A stretch of 44,925 nucleotides of DNA from Bacteroidetes bacterium 46-16 (GCA_001897835.1 MKUN01000019.1:56675-101599); one strand, 5' to 3'; numbered from the stretch's first letter, positions 1 to 9,118 are shown. Numbers and translations: made by a program. The notes: a model not told the origin generated them from the letters alone.

Positions 1-1
1 G

Positions 2-370
2 CGCCCCCGCCGCTGCGGATGGATAGACCTCGTAGCCCTGCGCTATGCGGTGATGCTTAGCGGCGTTACAAAACTCATCATAACCAAAGCCGATGTGCTG
101 GATGGTTTCGACCCGGTGAAAGCCGCGGTCGCCTATCTTGTGGACGGCAGGGAAACCAAAGAACTGCCCTACGATATTTGTGATGCAGATATAGTGCCAG
201 TGTATGAAACATTCGCTGGCTGGGATAAACCGGTGAGCGTATGCAGCACCTATGAAGAACTGCCACAGGCCTTCCGTGATTTTTGTCATTTTACCGAGCA
301 ATACCTCGGCGCTAAGATCGCGTATATATCCAATGGTACCGGCAGGGATCAGTTACTAAATATTTCTTAG
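2..370 (+). CDS. purA: Adenylosuccinate synthetase, C-terminal part (gene cut by window edge)
   Basis: PurA joins IMP and aspartate using GTP to make adenylosuccinate, the first committed step from IMP to AMP. The open frame enters from the left edge and reads RPRRCGWIDLVALRYAV before MLSGVTKLIITKADVLDGFD. Both blocks are characteristic of the PurA C-terminal domain, which carries base and IMP contacts. The frame ends with GTGRDQLLNIS and a TAG stop, about the usual C-terminal length for the family. The GTG at 50 is an internal codon, not a start. An A/T-rich hairpin follows the stop. The identity is secure although only about 122 residues are visible. Confidence 0.93.
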   Translation, partial: RPRRCGWIDLVALRYAVMLSGVTKLIITKADVLDGFDPVKAAVAYLVDGRETKELPYDICDADIVPVYETFAGWDKPVSVCSTYEELPQAFRDFCHFTEQYLGAKIAYISNGTGRDQLLNIS

Positions 371-392
371 AAAAAAATATTTTTTTTGCTAA
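367..392 (+). terminator. Possible A/T-rich hairpin terminator after purA
   Basis: The stop codon region TTAG is followed by A7, TAT, T-run and GCTAA, forming a nearly self-complementary hairpin made almost only of A-T pairs. It lies at the right place to end purA transcription. The stem has little G-C content, so the call is tentative. Confidence 0.35.
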
Positions 393-443
393 AAAAAATT
401 TGGCAATTTCCATAAACTATTAAAATTTTACGACATCAAGTAG

Positions 444-884
444 ATGGCAATGAAATCAAATACAGGAAAAAAGAGCGAAGGCAAGAAAAGCGCAACCGGC
501 AGCGCAAAGCCTACACCCAGGAAAGCATCTTCAAAGCCCGCTAAGCGTATGGATGACGACGATGATGATGATCTTGATGAGGAAGTTGATGAAACTCCCA
601 AAAAGAAAACAGCCGCGAAGAAAACTGCATCAAAGTCCAAAAGCCGTTACGATGACGATGATGATGACGATGCAGAAGACGTTGCCGATGATTATGAAAA
701 AGAAGAAGAGGACGATTATGATATAGAGCAGGACTTTGAAGAGTTTGATCTTCCTAAATCCAAAACAAAATCGGGCGGTAAAAAATCGTCTAAAGGAGAT
801 GATGACTTTGATATCGATGACGAGTTCAAAGATCTTGGCTTCTTCAATGATGGCGGCTTTGATGACGATGATGATGATTTCTAA
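444..884 (+). CDS. Low-complexity Lys/Asp-rich hypothetical protein
   Basis: This 146-residue protein matches no enzyme family I recognise. The first 35 residues are Lys/Ser/Ala/Pro-rich, resembling histone H1-like or DNA-binding tails. The rest alternates long Asp runs (for example seven Asp near residue 37) with Lys-rich patches and ends in a poly-Asp tail. No signal peptide or membrane segment is visible, so it is probably cytosolic and disordered. The start at ATG 444 could also be the in-frame ATG at 450. It lies between purA and pabB, with only two bases separating its stop from the pabB start, so the two are probably co-translated. The Asp runs are GAT/GAC repeats that could slip during replication. 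Function unknown. Confidence 0.7.
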   Translation: MAMKSNTGKKSEGKKSATGSAKPTPRKASSKPAKRMDDDDDDDLDEEVDETPKKKTAAKKTASKSKSRYDDDDDDDAEDVADDYEKEEEDDYDIEQDFEEFDLPKSKTKSGGKKSSKGDDDFDIDDEFKDLGFFNDGGFDDDDDDF

Positions 885-886
885 CC

Positions 887-2185
887 GTGCAGGCTGCACA
901 AAGGCATAAAACTGTTTTTCCACTGGCCCCCGGCCAGTACAGGGATATAAAATATAAAATGCTGGATTGGGCAAAACAATTCAGCATTTTTCTTTTCCTC
1001 GACAGCAACGATTACAGGTCGCAATACGGAAAGTATGAGTGCTTGCTCGCAGCGGGAACTGTAGCGACCATTGCCGATACCTCGCTCGAAGCTTTGCAGG
1101 AAATACATAACCTGCATAAGGACTGGTTTTTCGGCCACATAGCCTATGATCATAAAAATGCCCTGGAGCCAAGGCTTTCATCGGGGCACGATGTACAAAC
1201 AGGCTTCCCTTCCCTGTTCTTCTTTTGCCCGCAAGTGGTCATCCACGTCAACCCGGAGCAGACAGAACTCACCATCGAATCGCATGATATCCCCCCGCAA
1301 ATCGTGTTCGATACCATCATCAATGCCGGGGCATATACACCTGCATCACTGCCTTCTTTACAGTTCAAATACAATACCAGTCGCGAAGAGTACCTGCATA
1401 CCATCGCTGCTCTGCAGGAGCATATAGCTAATGGCGACTGTTACGAGATCAATTTTTGCACCCAAGGTTATACTACCGCTCCCCACCTGGAGCCGCTGCA
1501 CCTGTTTAACCGCCTTAACGAACTGTCCCCTGCACCTTTTGCCGCATATTACCGGCTCGAAGATAAATACATGGCCTGCTCCAGCCCCGAACGTTACTTG
1601 CAGAAGAGCGGCAACATATTGCGCTCCCAACCGATAAAAGGTACTGCCCGCCGTGTGGAGAATGCCGCCCTTGACGCTGCCCTGAAAACCGACCTGCAAC
1701 TGAATGAAAAAGAAAGGGCCGAGAATGTAATGATCGTTGACCTGGTGCGCAATGATCTTGCCAGGAGCTGCGAAACAGGCAGTGTAACCGTAGATGAGCT
1801 GTTTGGCATCTATAGTTTTCCGCAGGTACACCAGATGATATCGACCATCAGCGCAACACTTCGTGATACAGAGCCCTTCACCAATGCCATAAAATATTCC
1901 TTTCCTATGGGCAGTATGACCGGTGCTCCCAAAGTAAAAGTAATGGAACTGATAGAGCATTATGAACATTCGCGCAGGGAGCTGTTCTCCGGCACGGTAG
2001 GCTATATAACACCCGGTGCCGATTTCGATTTTAATGTCATCATCAGGAGCCTTTTCTACAATGCCAGCAATCATTACCTCTCCTACCAGGCAGGAGGCGC
2101 CATCACTTACGACAGCATTGCAGAAAAAGAATGGGATGAAATGAGGCTCAAGGCATGGGCCTTAGAGCGCATATTCAATGCTTAA
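887..2185 (+). CDS. pabB: Aminodeoxychorismate synthase component I (chorismate-binding)
   Basis: This 432-residue protein has the chorismate-binding fold shared by anthranilate, isochorismate and aminodeoxychorismate synthases. The motif PIKGT at residues 249-253 points to PabB: its lysine is the PabB nucleophile position, where TrpE has alanine (PIAGT). Further family motifs are GDCYEINFC, IVDLVRNDLARS and MTGAPK (344-349). PabB converts chorismate and ammonia to 4-amino-4-deoxychorismate, on the path to p-aminobenzoate and folate. No glutamine amidotransferase partner is in view. The start is a GTG two bases after the upstream stop. An ATG further in (959) is possible, but the residues before MLDWAKQF look like family sequence. 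Its stop overlaps that of the convergent gene within TTAA. Confidence 0.9.
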   Translation: MQAAQRHKTVFPLAPGQYRDIKYKMLDWAKQFSIFLFLDSNDYRSQYGKYECLLAAGTVATIADTSLEALQEIHNLHKDWFFGHIAYDHKNALEPRLSSGHDVQTGFPSLFFFCPQVVIHVNPEQTELTIESHDIPPQIVFDTIINAGAYTPASLPSLQFKYNTSREEYLHTIAALQEHIANGDCYEINFCTQGYTTAPHLEPLHLFNRLNELSPAPFAAYYRLEDKYMACSSPERYLQKSGNILRSQPIKGTARRVENAALDAALKTDLQLNEKERAENVMIVDLVRNDLARSCETGSVTVDELFGIYSFPQVHQMISTISATLRDTEPFTNAIKYSFPMGSMTGAPKVKVMELIEHYEHSRRELFSGTVGYITPGADFDFNVIIRSLFYNASNHYLSYQAGGAITYDSIAEKEWDEMRLKAWALERIFNA

Positions 2186-3045
2186 TTGTCCAGTTTTACC
2201 TCGTACAGTTTAGGCCAGTACTTACCGGTTATAAATATACGGTTGCCTGTACTATCATAGGCTATGCCATTCATCACATCGGGGCCGCGACTGCCATCCG
2301 TACTCATACCCTGCGGGCCGTTCATCCTGCTTAGCTCGCTAAGATCGGCGCGGGCCACTACCTTCCCGCTGGCAGTGTCTATTTTCAGGATATAACTGGT
2401 CTCCCACTGGTTAGCATAGATATAGCCCCTGATAAACTCCAGCTCGTTGATGTTATCTACAGCCCCGTTCTCGTCCGTTACATGCAGGGTCTTCACCTCC
2501 CTGAAACTGCCCGGCTCTATATAATGCAGCAAATTTTTACCATCATCATAAATGAGGTGCCTGCCATCAGTGGTCATGCCCCAACCCTCCGCTGCATTAT
2601 AAGAAAATGTGCCCTGCGGTTGCAAGGTCCCCGCATCGTATATAAAACCGGTACGCTCCCTGTATGTAAGCTGGTACAATTTACCATTCAGCACAGTGAT
2701 ACCCTCACCAAAATATTTATCGGCCATCTTGTGCGAGGTGATCACTTTCCCTGTTGCCAGCTCGGTCTTACGCACATCTGAAGCCCCATATTCGCCGGTA
2801 CCCTCATACAATATACCATCCACATATTGCAAACCTTCAGTGAAAGCCTTTGTATCATGCGGATATTCGCGTACTACGCTATACTGCAGTACAGCAGGCA
2901 CATTGCGCAAGGCAGTTCCTGTATCATCATGAGCAGTTTTTTCATTATGCTCATTACCACAGGACAGGAGCCCCAGGATGGCAAAGCCACAAACAAGGGC
3001 AGGTATTTTTGGCTTTTGTTTTTTTAACTTCAACTTAATATTCAT
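2182..3045 (-). CDS. Glutaminyl-peptide cyclotransferase family lipoprotein
   Basis: This 287-residue protein belongs to the glutamine cyclotransferase family (plant and bacterial beta-propeller type). These enzymes turn N-terminal glutamine into pyroglutamate. Family marks are AFTEGLQYVDGILYEGTG, YGASDVRK, NELEFIRGYIYANQW and the C-terminal block ITGKYWPKLYEV. An N-terminal hydrophobic stretch ends in the lipobox LLSC, with Cys29 as the lipidation site, so it should be a periplasm-facing or outer-membrane lipoprotein. Its start overlaps the rarA stop by 11 bases, suggesting a two-gene operon rarA-cyclotransferase. Its stop overlaps the convergent pabB stop. Substrates are unknown; many Bacteroidota secreted proteins could be targets. 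Confidence 0.9.
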   Translation of the reverse strand: MNIKLKLKKQKPKIPALVCGFAILGLLSCGNEHNEKTAHDDTGTALRNVPAVLQYSVVREYPHDTKAFTEGLQYVDGILYEGTGEYGASDVRKTELATGKVITSHKMADKYFGEGITVLNGKLYQLTYRERTGFIYDAGTLQPQGTFSYNAAEGWGMTTDGRHLIYDDGKNLLHYIEPGSFREVKTLHVTDENGAVDNINELEFIRGYIYANQWETSYILKIDTASGKVVARADLSELSRMNGPQGMSTDGSRGPDVMNGIAYDSTGNRIFITGKYWPKLYEVKLDN

Positions 3046-4306
3046 ATTTATCTTTCCAGGCCTGCTTTAAATAATCTTTCATTCTTGCCTCTATGGCATT
3101 ATTACCGGGCTCGTACAATTTCGTTCCGCTTATCTTATCGGGCAGGTATTCCTGCTCCACAAAATTACCGGGAAAATCATGTGCATATTTATATCCTTTG
3201 CCATAATCCATTTTTTTCATCAGCCCTGTTGGTGCATTGCGTATATGCAGCGGCACCGGCAGGTCTCCGGTCTTATTGATCAGGGCCCTTGCCTTACCCA
3301 GTGCCATATAGGAGGCATTACTCTTGGCCGAGGATGCAAGATAAATAGCCGTTTGCGAAAGTATAAGGCTGCACTCGGGGTAGCCGATCAGTTCCACTGC
3401 CTGGAAACAACTGGTGGCCAGCAACAAGGCATTAGGATTAGCGTTACCAATATCCTCGCTGGCCAGTATCACCATACGGCGGGCTATGAATTTCGGATCT
3501 TCTCCACCGTCTATCATCCTTGCCAGCCAGTAAACAGCCGCATTAGGGTCGCTGCCACGCATTGATTTTATAAAGGCGGAGATGATATCATAATGCTGCT
3601 CGCCACCTTTATCATAAATGGCCATTTTGTTCTGCACCACATCTACCACCAGGTCATTGTTCACATCCCTGCTGTCTGCCGGCAGTGATGATGCCACCAG
3701 TTCCACAAGGTTCAGCAACCTGCGTGCATCCCCGCCGCTCAGTTGAATCAACGCTTCCCACTCCACAATATTTATTTGTTGTTCCTTTAGCCAGCTATCA
3801 TTTTCCATGGCCTGCAGCACCAATGCCTTCAGGTGCTCTTCGGTCAGGGGCTTTAATACATACACCTGGCAACGGCTCAGCAAGGCGCTGATCACTTCAA
3901 AAGATGGGTTCTCTGTAGTGGCACCTATCAATGTTATGATGCCCTTTTCTACGGCACCCAGCAAGCTATCCTGCTGGGCTTTATTAAAACGGTGTATCTC
4001 ATCTATGAACAGCAATGCATGACCGGCGGTCCTTGCCTGCTCTATCACGGCCCTTACTTCTTTTACCCCACTGTCTATAGCACTTAATGTAAAAAAAGGA
4101 ATGTCGAGCGAGCGGGCTATGATCTGGGCAAGCGTGGTTTTGCCAACACCAGGCGGCCCCCAGAATATCATAGAATGGGCCTTGCGGTTATGGATCATCT
4201 GCTCCAATACCTTACCCTGCCCCACAAGATGCTCCTGCCCTATAAACGCTTCAAGCGTTTTGGGGCGCATGCGCTCCGCCAATGGTATATGTGATGCGAC
4301 AGCCAT
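3035..4306 (-). CDS. rarA: Replication-associated recombination protein A (AAA+ ATPase)
   Basis: RarA (MgsA), of the MgsA/WRNIP1 family, acts at stalled replication forks together with SSB. The 423-residue protein has Walker A GPPGVGKT at residues 50-57, Walker B LLFIDEIHRF, sensor I GATTENPSFEV and the following LSRCQVY block. The C-terminal tetramerisation region contains the typical YPECSLILSQTAIYLASS. The opening PLAERMRPKTLEAFIGQEHL is the standard RarA N-terminus, so the start is well supported. It is transcribed away from the thioredoxin-like gene, with 42 bases between the two starts, and is probably co-transcribed with the downstream cyclotransferase. Confidence 0.95.
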   Translation of the reverse strand: MAVASHIPLAERMRPKTLEAFIGQEHLVGQGKVLEQMIHNRKAHSMIFWGPPGVGKTTLAQIIARSLDIPFFTLSAIDSGVKEVRAVIEQARTAGHALLFIDEIHRFNKAQQDSLLGAVEKGIITLIGATTENPSFEVISALLSRCQVYVLKPLTEEHLKALVLQAMENDSWLKEQQINIVEWEALIQLSGGDARRLLNLVELVASSLPADSRDVNNDLVVDVVQNKMAIYDKGGEQHYDIISAFIKSMRGSDPNAAVYWLARMIDGGEDPKFIARRMVILASEDIGNANPNALLLATSCFQAVELIGYPECSLILSQTAIYLASSAKSNASYMALGKARALINKTGDLPVPLHIRNAPTGLMKKMDYGKGYKYAHDFPGNFVEQEYLPDKISGTKLYEPGNNAIEARMKDYLKQAWKDKYEY

Positions 4307-4336
4307 AAATTCAAATTTGTTTAACGGTATTTTCCA

Positions 4337-4344
4337 TAATTTAG
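4337..4344 (+). promoter_or_regulatory. Possible -7 box (TAATTTAG) of the thioredoxin-like gene
   Basis: TAATTTAG matches the Bacteroidota -7 consensus TAnnTTTG except at one position. It ends four bases before the ATG at 4349, which would give a leaderless or nearly leaderless transcript. A similar CATAATTTAGCT stands before the carbamoyltransferase start at 44512. Confidence 0.35.
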
Positions 4345-4348
4345 CTTC

Positions 4349-4939
4349 ATGCTACGCAAATTACTAATCATTATGCTCCTTTTGAGCACAAAACATGCAT
4401 GGGCACAAAACAATTATGAACCTTATTACAAGCCCTCAAGCTACCCCAAACCAATACCTAAGGATACCGATAAAACAGATTACCGGAATACAGGCACACC
4501 CCTCTCTGATTTCAGGGTTGTGACCCTGCCTTTGAAGAGCACTGATAAGCCCCCGGCTCCGGATATCCCTTCCCGGACCATCACTAAGGCCGATGTGAAA
4601 AATGATGCTAACCTGTTCCTCATGCTCTTCAACCCTACATGCGGGCATTGTGAGGATATGACCAAACTGATAGAAGATAATATATCGGTCTTCAAAAATT
4701 CAAAGATATTGCTGGTGGCCGCACAGCATATGGGCGAATATCTCGTAATGTTCGAAAAAGGACTGAAAACAAATGACTACCCGCAAATAGCTGTTGGCCT
4801 GGACAGTTCTCATCTTATTGACAGGACTTTTATGTACATGTCGTTACCGCAGATAAATATTTATAATAAAGACAGGATCCTGATCAAGCGGTTTTCGGGA
4901 GAAATACCTCTTGACTCTTTAAGACAATATGTCCAATAA
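4349..4939 (+). CDS. Secreted thioredoxin-like protein with CGHC motif
   Basis: The first 20 residues form a signal peptide ending in AWAQ. After a Pro/Lys-rich linker (about 21-75), a thioredoxin fold follows with FNPTCGHCEDM. The active-site pair is Cys98 and Cys101 in CGHC, the same dipeptide as in protein disulfide isomerase. A cis-proline candidate lies in SLPQINIYNKD. At 196 residues this is a single-domain periplasmic thiol-disulfide protein, of the kind often annotated as thioredoxin family or redoxin in Bacteroidota. It probably reduces or isomerises envelope disulfides; no client is indicated by neighbours. It stands alone, divergent from rarA, and ends at a strong bidirectional terminator. 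Confidence 0.82.
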   Translation: MLRKLLIIMLLLSTKHAWAQNNYEPYYKPSSYPKPIPKDTDKTDYRNTGTPLSDFRVVTLPLKSTDKPPAPDIPSRTITKADVKNDANLFLMLFNPTCGHCEDMTKLIEDNISVFKNSKILLVAAQHMGEYLVMFEKGLKTNDYPQIAVGLDSSHLIDRTFMYMSLPQINIYNKDRILIKRFSGEIPLDSLRQYVQ

Positions 4940-4970
4940 AGCGTCCGGTACCGGTGCACCTTGCCTTAGA

Positions 4971-5007
4971 AAAAGAAAATGCAGCCTTAAGCTGCACTTT
5001 CTTTTTT
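4971..5007. terminator. Bidirectional rho-independent terminator
   Basis: AAAAGAAA-A-TGCAGC, loop CTTAA, GCTGCA-C-TTTCTTTT forms a stem of about 15 pairs with a single A/C mismatch. It has an A-run on the left and a T-run on the right, so it can work in both directions. It sits between the convergent thioredoxin-like gene and the small membrane protein and contains the latter's stop codon (4987-4989). Confidence 0.8.
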
Positions 5008-5463
5008 AACGTAGTCGCGTATTTTGCGTACGTAGTCGAAATACCCGGCTTGCATACGCATCCAAAAGATGGCGAATATGACCAGCGCAATTCCTAAAAG
5101 AGTATAGGTGAACTGCATCCCCTGCTCTCCTCCAAACAGAAGGAAGAGCACCGCACCGATCAGCATGAAAGAAACGAAAACCATGAGGATCATTGGTCCT
5201 CCCTGGTCGATCTTCCGGATCTTTGAACTGATCACCACCTGGGTCTTGTCGCCTTTATCCTTGAACTCAATGTGCGTAATAGGCAAGGTCTTGATGTCGG
5301 TGACTTGCTCAGCATGGGGTATGATCCTGAGCATCCGGTCTTTTTCAAAGACCTCAAAATCCAGATTGTGTACTCTGACGTGCTTACCCAACAGACGGCC
5401 TTTAATGTCATCTACCTTCATAGCAGACTGATACCGATAAGTTCTTGTAAAAAGCATAGGCAA
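4987..5463 (-). CDS. Small membrane protein of unknown function, two TM helices
   Basis: I do not recognise a named family. The 158-residue protein starts with a soluble part of about 88 residues that looks beta-rich (RVHNLDFEVFEKDRMLRIIP and similar), resembling a PH-like or OB-like domain. Two hydrophobic helices follow at about residues 90-111 and 118-136. The C-terminus is short and basic (VRKIRDYVKK). There is no signal peptide. It is a single-gene unit on the minus strand, with an A/T-rich gap of 195 bases to DUF4175 on one side and a shared terminator on the other. A membrane-anchored sensor or scaffold is possible, but nothing visible decides it. Confidence 0.72.
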   Translation of the reverse strand: MPMLFTRTYRYQSAMKVDDIKGRLLGKHVRVHNLDFEVFEKDRMLRIIPHAEQVTDIKTLPITHIEFKDKGDKTQVVISSKIRKIDQGGPMILMVFVSFMLIGAVLFLLFGGEQGMQFTYTLLGIALVIFAIFWMRMQAGYFDYVRKIRDYVKKESAA

Positions 5464-5589
5464 ACATTTTTAGTTTAAAAATGACTTGATATGTAAGTTA
5501 AGGGTAATTTTAATTAAAAGCAATACCCATCTTCATATAGTTTTATACATCCCTATAATAATAGACGTATAAAGTGAGTGAAAAGTTGG

Positions 5590-5631
5590 CATAAAAAGGT
5601 GAAAATAAAGCTAATATTAACTTTATTCACC
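5590..5631 (-). terminator. Probable terminator of the DUF4175 gene
   Basis: Read on the minus strand, GGTGAATAAAG, a ten-base loop and CTTTATTTTCACC form a stem with one bulged base. It is followed by TTTTTAT. It lies about 30 bases after the DUF4175 stop, as expected for its terminator. Confidence 0.55.
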
Positions 5632-5658
5632 GCTTTTCCCCAATGTGGATATGAGGGC

Positions 5659-8600
5659 TTATTTACTGCCTATCAACTGGTAATACTGCTCTACCATATT
5701 GCGGTAATACGGCTTCAATTGCGGAGGAACGGTCTTGTATAATTCCAGCAGTTTTTGCCTGTCCTGCATGTATTTCTGTAATTCAGGGGGTATAGGCCTG
5801 CTCATCTCCTGCGCTGTGCGCGATGAGCGCTTATTGTCCTGCTCCTGTTCACGCAGTGCTTTCTCAGCTTCCAGCAGGCGGGTCATTATTTCTTTCTGTC
5901 TTTGCAATAGCTCACTGCTTAGCCTCCTGTTCACAAGATCGGTCTCGGTACGGTCCATTTTTTCCTGCAGTTCACGCAGTTCTTTAGCACTGTTGCCACT
6001 GCGGCCATTGAGCATATTGCCCAGTTCCTGCAATTGCCTGCGTATGGCGGCCTGCTGAGCTGCCAGCCGTGCTATCTCTTCAGCATTGCCATTCTCACCC
6101 TCCTGCTGCGCACCAGCCTGCTGCTGCTGCCCGTTCTGCCCTGCTTTTTCACCCTGCTTGCCCTGTTGTGGCTTTCCTTCCTTTCCCATTTGCTGCATCG
6201 CATCACCCAGGCTCTGCTGCTGGGTTATGATATCCGATAATTGCTTGCCGGCAGCACCGGGTTTAGGGCTCATACCCCCTGGTTTGTTACACATACCCGC
6301 ACCCGGTTTCTTAGCCATCGATTTCATTTGCATCAGGTTGGCAAGGGCCTCATTAAGTATGAGTGCCAGGTTATTGGTATTGGTCATGATATACTGCTGG
6401 CGTGTTATGGCATCGCTAAGGTGCCGGGCTTCCAGCGAGGCTATGGTCATGCCCATATTCTTCTCCAGCTCGGTGGTCTCCTTATTGATAATGGCGGCCA
6501 GTTTAAAACTCTTCAGGCTCATTTTATAAAGACTGTCCTTTATCATTACAGAATTACTGCGCAGCCTGTTCTGCTCCTGCTGGTTGGCGATATATTGCTT
6601 GCTCGATGGCGATACATACTGTACGCTGTTCATCAGCTTTTCCTGGTCGAAGGAGAGGCGTATCAGGTTGGTGAGCATTTGCCGCACTGTTTTTATATCA
6701 GCATCTATCTCTTCCATATTCATACCCCCTGCAGCAGCCATCAGCGAATTGGCCATATCCTGGAGATTCTGCGCTGCCTGTTGTTCCGATTCACTTGCCT
6801 TACTCTTCTGCCCGCTGCTTAGCTGTTGCTGGCTTTTTTGCATATTCTGCTGTGCCTGCTTGCCCTGCTGCTGCGGCTTATCCATAGATTGTTTCTGCTG
6901 CATCTGCTCATTCAGCTTATCCATGGCTTTCATATCTTTTGCCATGGCGCTGTCCAGCTCTTTCTTCAGATCTTCCTGTTGTTTAGCCAGTGCTTCGGCA
7001 TCCTTTTTACCGTTATCGGTTTCCTTTTGCAGTGCACTTTCTTTTTGGGCCAGCTCATTCATTTTATTGGCCATATCTTCTAGGCGCATTTGCATTTCCA
7101 GCTTCTTCATCAGTTCCTGCATGCGTTTCAGGTCCATATCAAAAAGCTTATTCTCCTGCTCCATCTGCTGCATGGCCTGGAAGGCTTTATCCTTATTGAG
7201 TTGCTGCATGAGTTCCTGCAGCTTTTTCATTTGTTCTTTCAGTTCATTATTCAGCAGGTTATCCATCTGCTTTTTCAGCTCTTCCTGCTTTTCCTTCAGG
7301 TCATCGCTATAGTCTTTTTGCTTGCTCTGCTGCACCTGCTCTTCAAAACGTTTCTTCGTGTTCTCAATTTGTGTTTGCAGCTTCATCTCGTTATCCATCA
7401 TATCCTGCAGCGCCTGTTTTTGCTGCCAGTCCATATCCTGGCTCTGCAGCATCTTGTTCTGCATTTCCTTAAAGTCATTGCGCATCTGCTGTGTTTGCTC
7501 CGCGCTGTTGCTCAGTCCCGAGTTTATTTGCTGTGCATTGGCATTGATGGCCGAGTCGAGCTGTTTGGGGTTGAACATAGAGTAAGACATCATTTCGCTG
7601 CGCGATGCTTTGCTGCCGTGCACACCGTCATTATCCCATGCCTCGATATAGTAACTCACTTTTTGCCCGGCCTGCAGGTTCAGCGATTCCACATCAAAAT
7701 ACTGCTGGAAGGAGGTAAGCGATCCCGCCGTGATTTTTACCGGCAGGCTCTTTTCGGTTACAACTTTGTCCTTATTATCACTCACTTTGTAATGGAACAA
7801 AACCCTTGTGATACCGTAATCGTCTCCTGCGGTGCCGCTCAGCAATATTTGCTTTCCCGTTACCGTATCCCGAAACTCCTGCACCTGCAGTACAGGGTAC
7901 TGGTCGGGTATTACCTGCACAGCATAGTGATAGCTGTCTGTTACATTGGCCTGTTTGTTACGCAGGGTAAAGGTGTAAGAAGTATCATTCAGGAAACGGT
8001 ATTGGAAGCCATATATCGAGTTATTGCCTGGTATGGCTGCTGCACTACCGTCACCAAATTTTATAAGAGCCTCATCGGTATGCTCTGCTACGAAGGCCCA
8101 GTGTACGGTAGTGCCCACGGGTAGCGTCATGTCACCAAGACTGCTGCGCACCTCATTTTTTTTGCCGATATAGGCCGGGTAATCAATAGCTATCTTGAAA
8201 GCTTTTAATACAGGTTTCTGCACCACTTTAAGCGTATAAGGCTGTGAATAGTAACCGGCAGCGAACAGGCGAAAGGATACGTCCTCGGTAACATTGCGGA
8301 AAGTGTATTGAAAGTGGTGGTTCTCGAGCACCTGCATAGGCACTTTTTCCGATCCCAGTTCTATCGACATTTCATTGGGCAAGGCCGCACCCTTTACCTC
8401 TACCTTAAGGGTTATATCGGCATTGCGCACGGTTTGAAGCGGTGAGTTCTTTATAATGAACTGAAAAGGAGCGGGCTTTTCAAACGACCTCGTAGGCTGC
8501 AATAAGCGGTCCGATGCATCACGAAATACATTCGGGGCAGCCACTAATATAAAAATGCCAACCAAAAGCACAGGAAGCAGGAAACGGAGGTATTTCTTGT

Positions 8601-9054
8601 TCTTCGAATAATCTATGGCTGAGCCTATAGGCAACGACCACAACTGACCCGCCTTCTGATCGATACTGGCCTCTACCAGCGCACGGCTGGCATTAGGGTC
8701 TGCATGCTTTTTAAGCTGTAGTATATTGAGCAGTTTGTCGCTTATTTCCGGGAAGTGCTGGCCTACGATAGTGGCAGCCTGCTCATGCGAAATGGTACTG
8801 CCCAGCCTGGCCATTTTACTCAATGGTATGGCTACCCAAACCACCAGTGCGGTGAGGCCGAGGCTTACGAAAAGGGAATCGGCAGTTACGCGCAGCCAAA
8901 CAGGCATGTACAGGTAATACTCGCTCACGCTTACCATCAGGATATAGGCCAAAAGGCAGCTAAGGAATATAAGTGAGCCCTTTATCACCTTATTAGCATA
9001 ATACTTACGTATAAATGCGTCTAATTTCGATATCAGCCAGTCGTAATTGCTCAT
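5659..9054 (-). CDS. DUF4175 family giant membrane-anchored coiled-coil protein
   Basis: This 1131-residue protein matches the Bacteroidota DUF4175 family in length and layout. Three transmembrane helices are visible near the N-terminus (about 25-45, 52-76 and 155-173). A beta-rich extracytoplasmic part follows to about residue 500, containing blocks such as AIDYPAYIGKKNE and GDDYGITRVLFHYKV. A very long Gln/Lys/Met-rich coiled coil comes next (about 510-830), then a second Gln/Gly-rich and helical part to the C-terminus (PELQKYMQDRQKLLELY). The biological role of the family is not established. The Q/M-rich segments give long antisense open frames that are not genes. It is transcribed divergently from mutS2 across 138 bases with two inverted repeats. 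Confidence 0.88.
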   Translation of the reverse strand: MSNYDWLISKLDAFIRKYYANKVIKGSLIFLSCLLAYILMVSVSEYYLYMPVWLRVTADSLFVSLGLTALVVWVAIPLSKMARLGSTISHEQAATIVGQHFPEISDKLLNILQLKKHADPNASRALVEASIDQKAGQLWSLPIGSAIDYSKNKKYLRFLLPVLLVGIFILVAAPNVFRDASDRLLQPTRSFEKPAPFQFIIKNSPLQTVRNADITLKVEVKGAALPNEMSIELGSEKVPMQVLENHHFQYTFRNVTEDVSFRLFAAGYYSQPYTLKVVQKPVLKAFKIAIDYPAYIGKKNEVRSSLGDMTLPVGTTVHWAFVAEHTDEALIKFGDGSAAAIPGNNSIYGFQYRFLNDTSYTFTLRNKQANVTDSYHYAVQVIPDQYPVLQVQEFRDTVTGKQILLSGTAGDDYGITRVLFHYKVSDNKDKVVTEKSLPVKITAGSLTSFQQYFDVESLNLQAGQKVSYYIEAWDNDGVHGSKASRSEMMSYSMFNPKQLDSAINANAQQINSGLSNSAEQTQQMRNDFKEMQNKMLQSQDMDWQQKQALQDMMDNEMKLQTQIENTKKRFEEQVQQSKQKDYSDDLKEKQEELKKQMDNLLNNELKEQMKKLQELMQQLNKDKAFQAMQQMEQENKLFDMDLKRMQELMKKLEMQMRLEDMANKMNELAQKESALQKETDNGKKDAEALAKQQEDLKKELDSAMAKDMKAMDKLNEQMQQKQSMDKPQQQGKQAQQNMQKSQQQLSSGQKSKASESEQQAAQNLQDMANSLMAAAGGMNMEEIDADIKTVRQMLTNLIRLSFDQEKLMNSVQYVSPSSKQYIANQQEQNRLRSNSVMIKDSLYKMSLKSFKLAAIINKETTELEKNMGMTIASLEARHLSDAITRQQYIMTNTNNLALILNEALANLMQMKSMAKKPGAGMCNKPGGMSPKPGAAGKQLSDIITQQQSLGDAMQQMGKEGKPQQGKQGEKAGQNGQQQQAGAQQEGENGNAEEIARLAAQQAAIRRQLQELGNMLNGRSGNSAKELRELQEKMDRTETDLVNRRLSSELLQRQKEIMTRLLEAEKALREQEQDNKRSSRTAQEMSRPIPPELQKYMQDRQKLLELYKTVPPQLKPYYRNMVEQYYQLIGSK

Positions 9055-9065
9055 AGATTCAGAAC

Positions 9066-9090
9066 ATGCAATATAAGGGAATTATTGCAT
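9066..9090. promoter_or_regulatory. Inverted repeat ATGCAATA-N9-TATTGCAT upstream of the DUF4175 gene
   Basis: Perfect 8-base arms separated by nine bases, placed 12-36 bases before the DUF4175 start. This is the size and spacing of a dimeric regulator site, or of a hairpin in the leader of the minus-strand transcript. No regulator gene lies next to it. Confidence 0.5.
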
Positions 9091-9118
9091 CGAAAATCAT
9101 AAAAAAACATAAGCGGAT

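Noticed and set aside
1358-2074. 238-codon antisense frame over pabB
   Set aside because: The sense frame has all PabB motifs; the antisense frame has no recognisable domain.
7090-8124. 344-codon open frame antisense to the DUF4175 gene
   Set aside because: Its leucine- and histidine-rich composition is the complement of the Gln/Met/Lys codons of the coiled coil, and it shows no start signal or domain.
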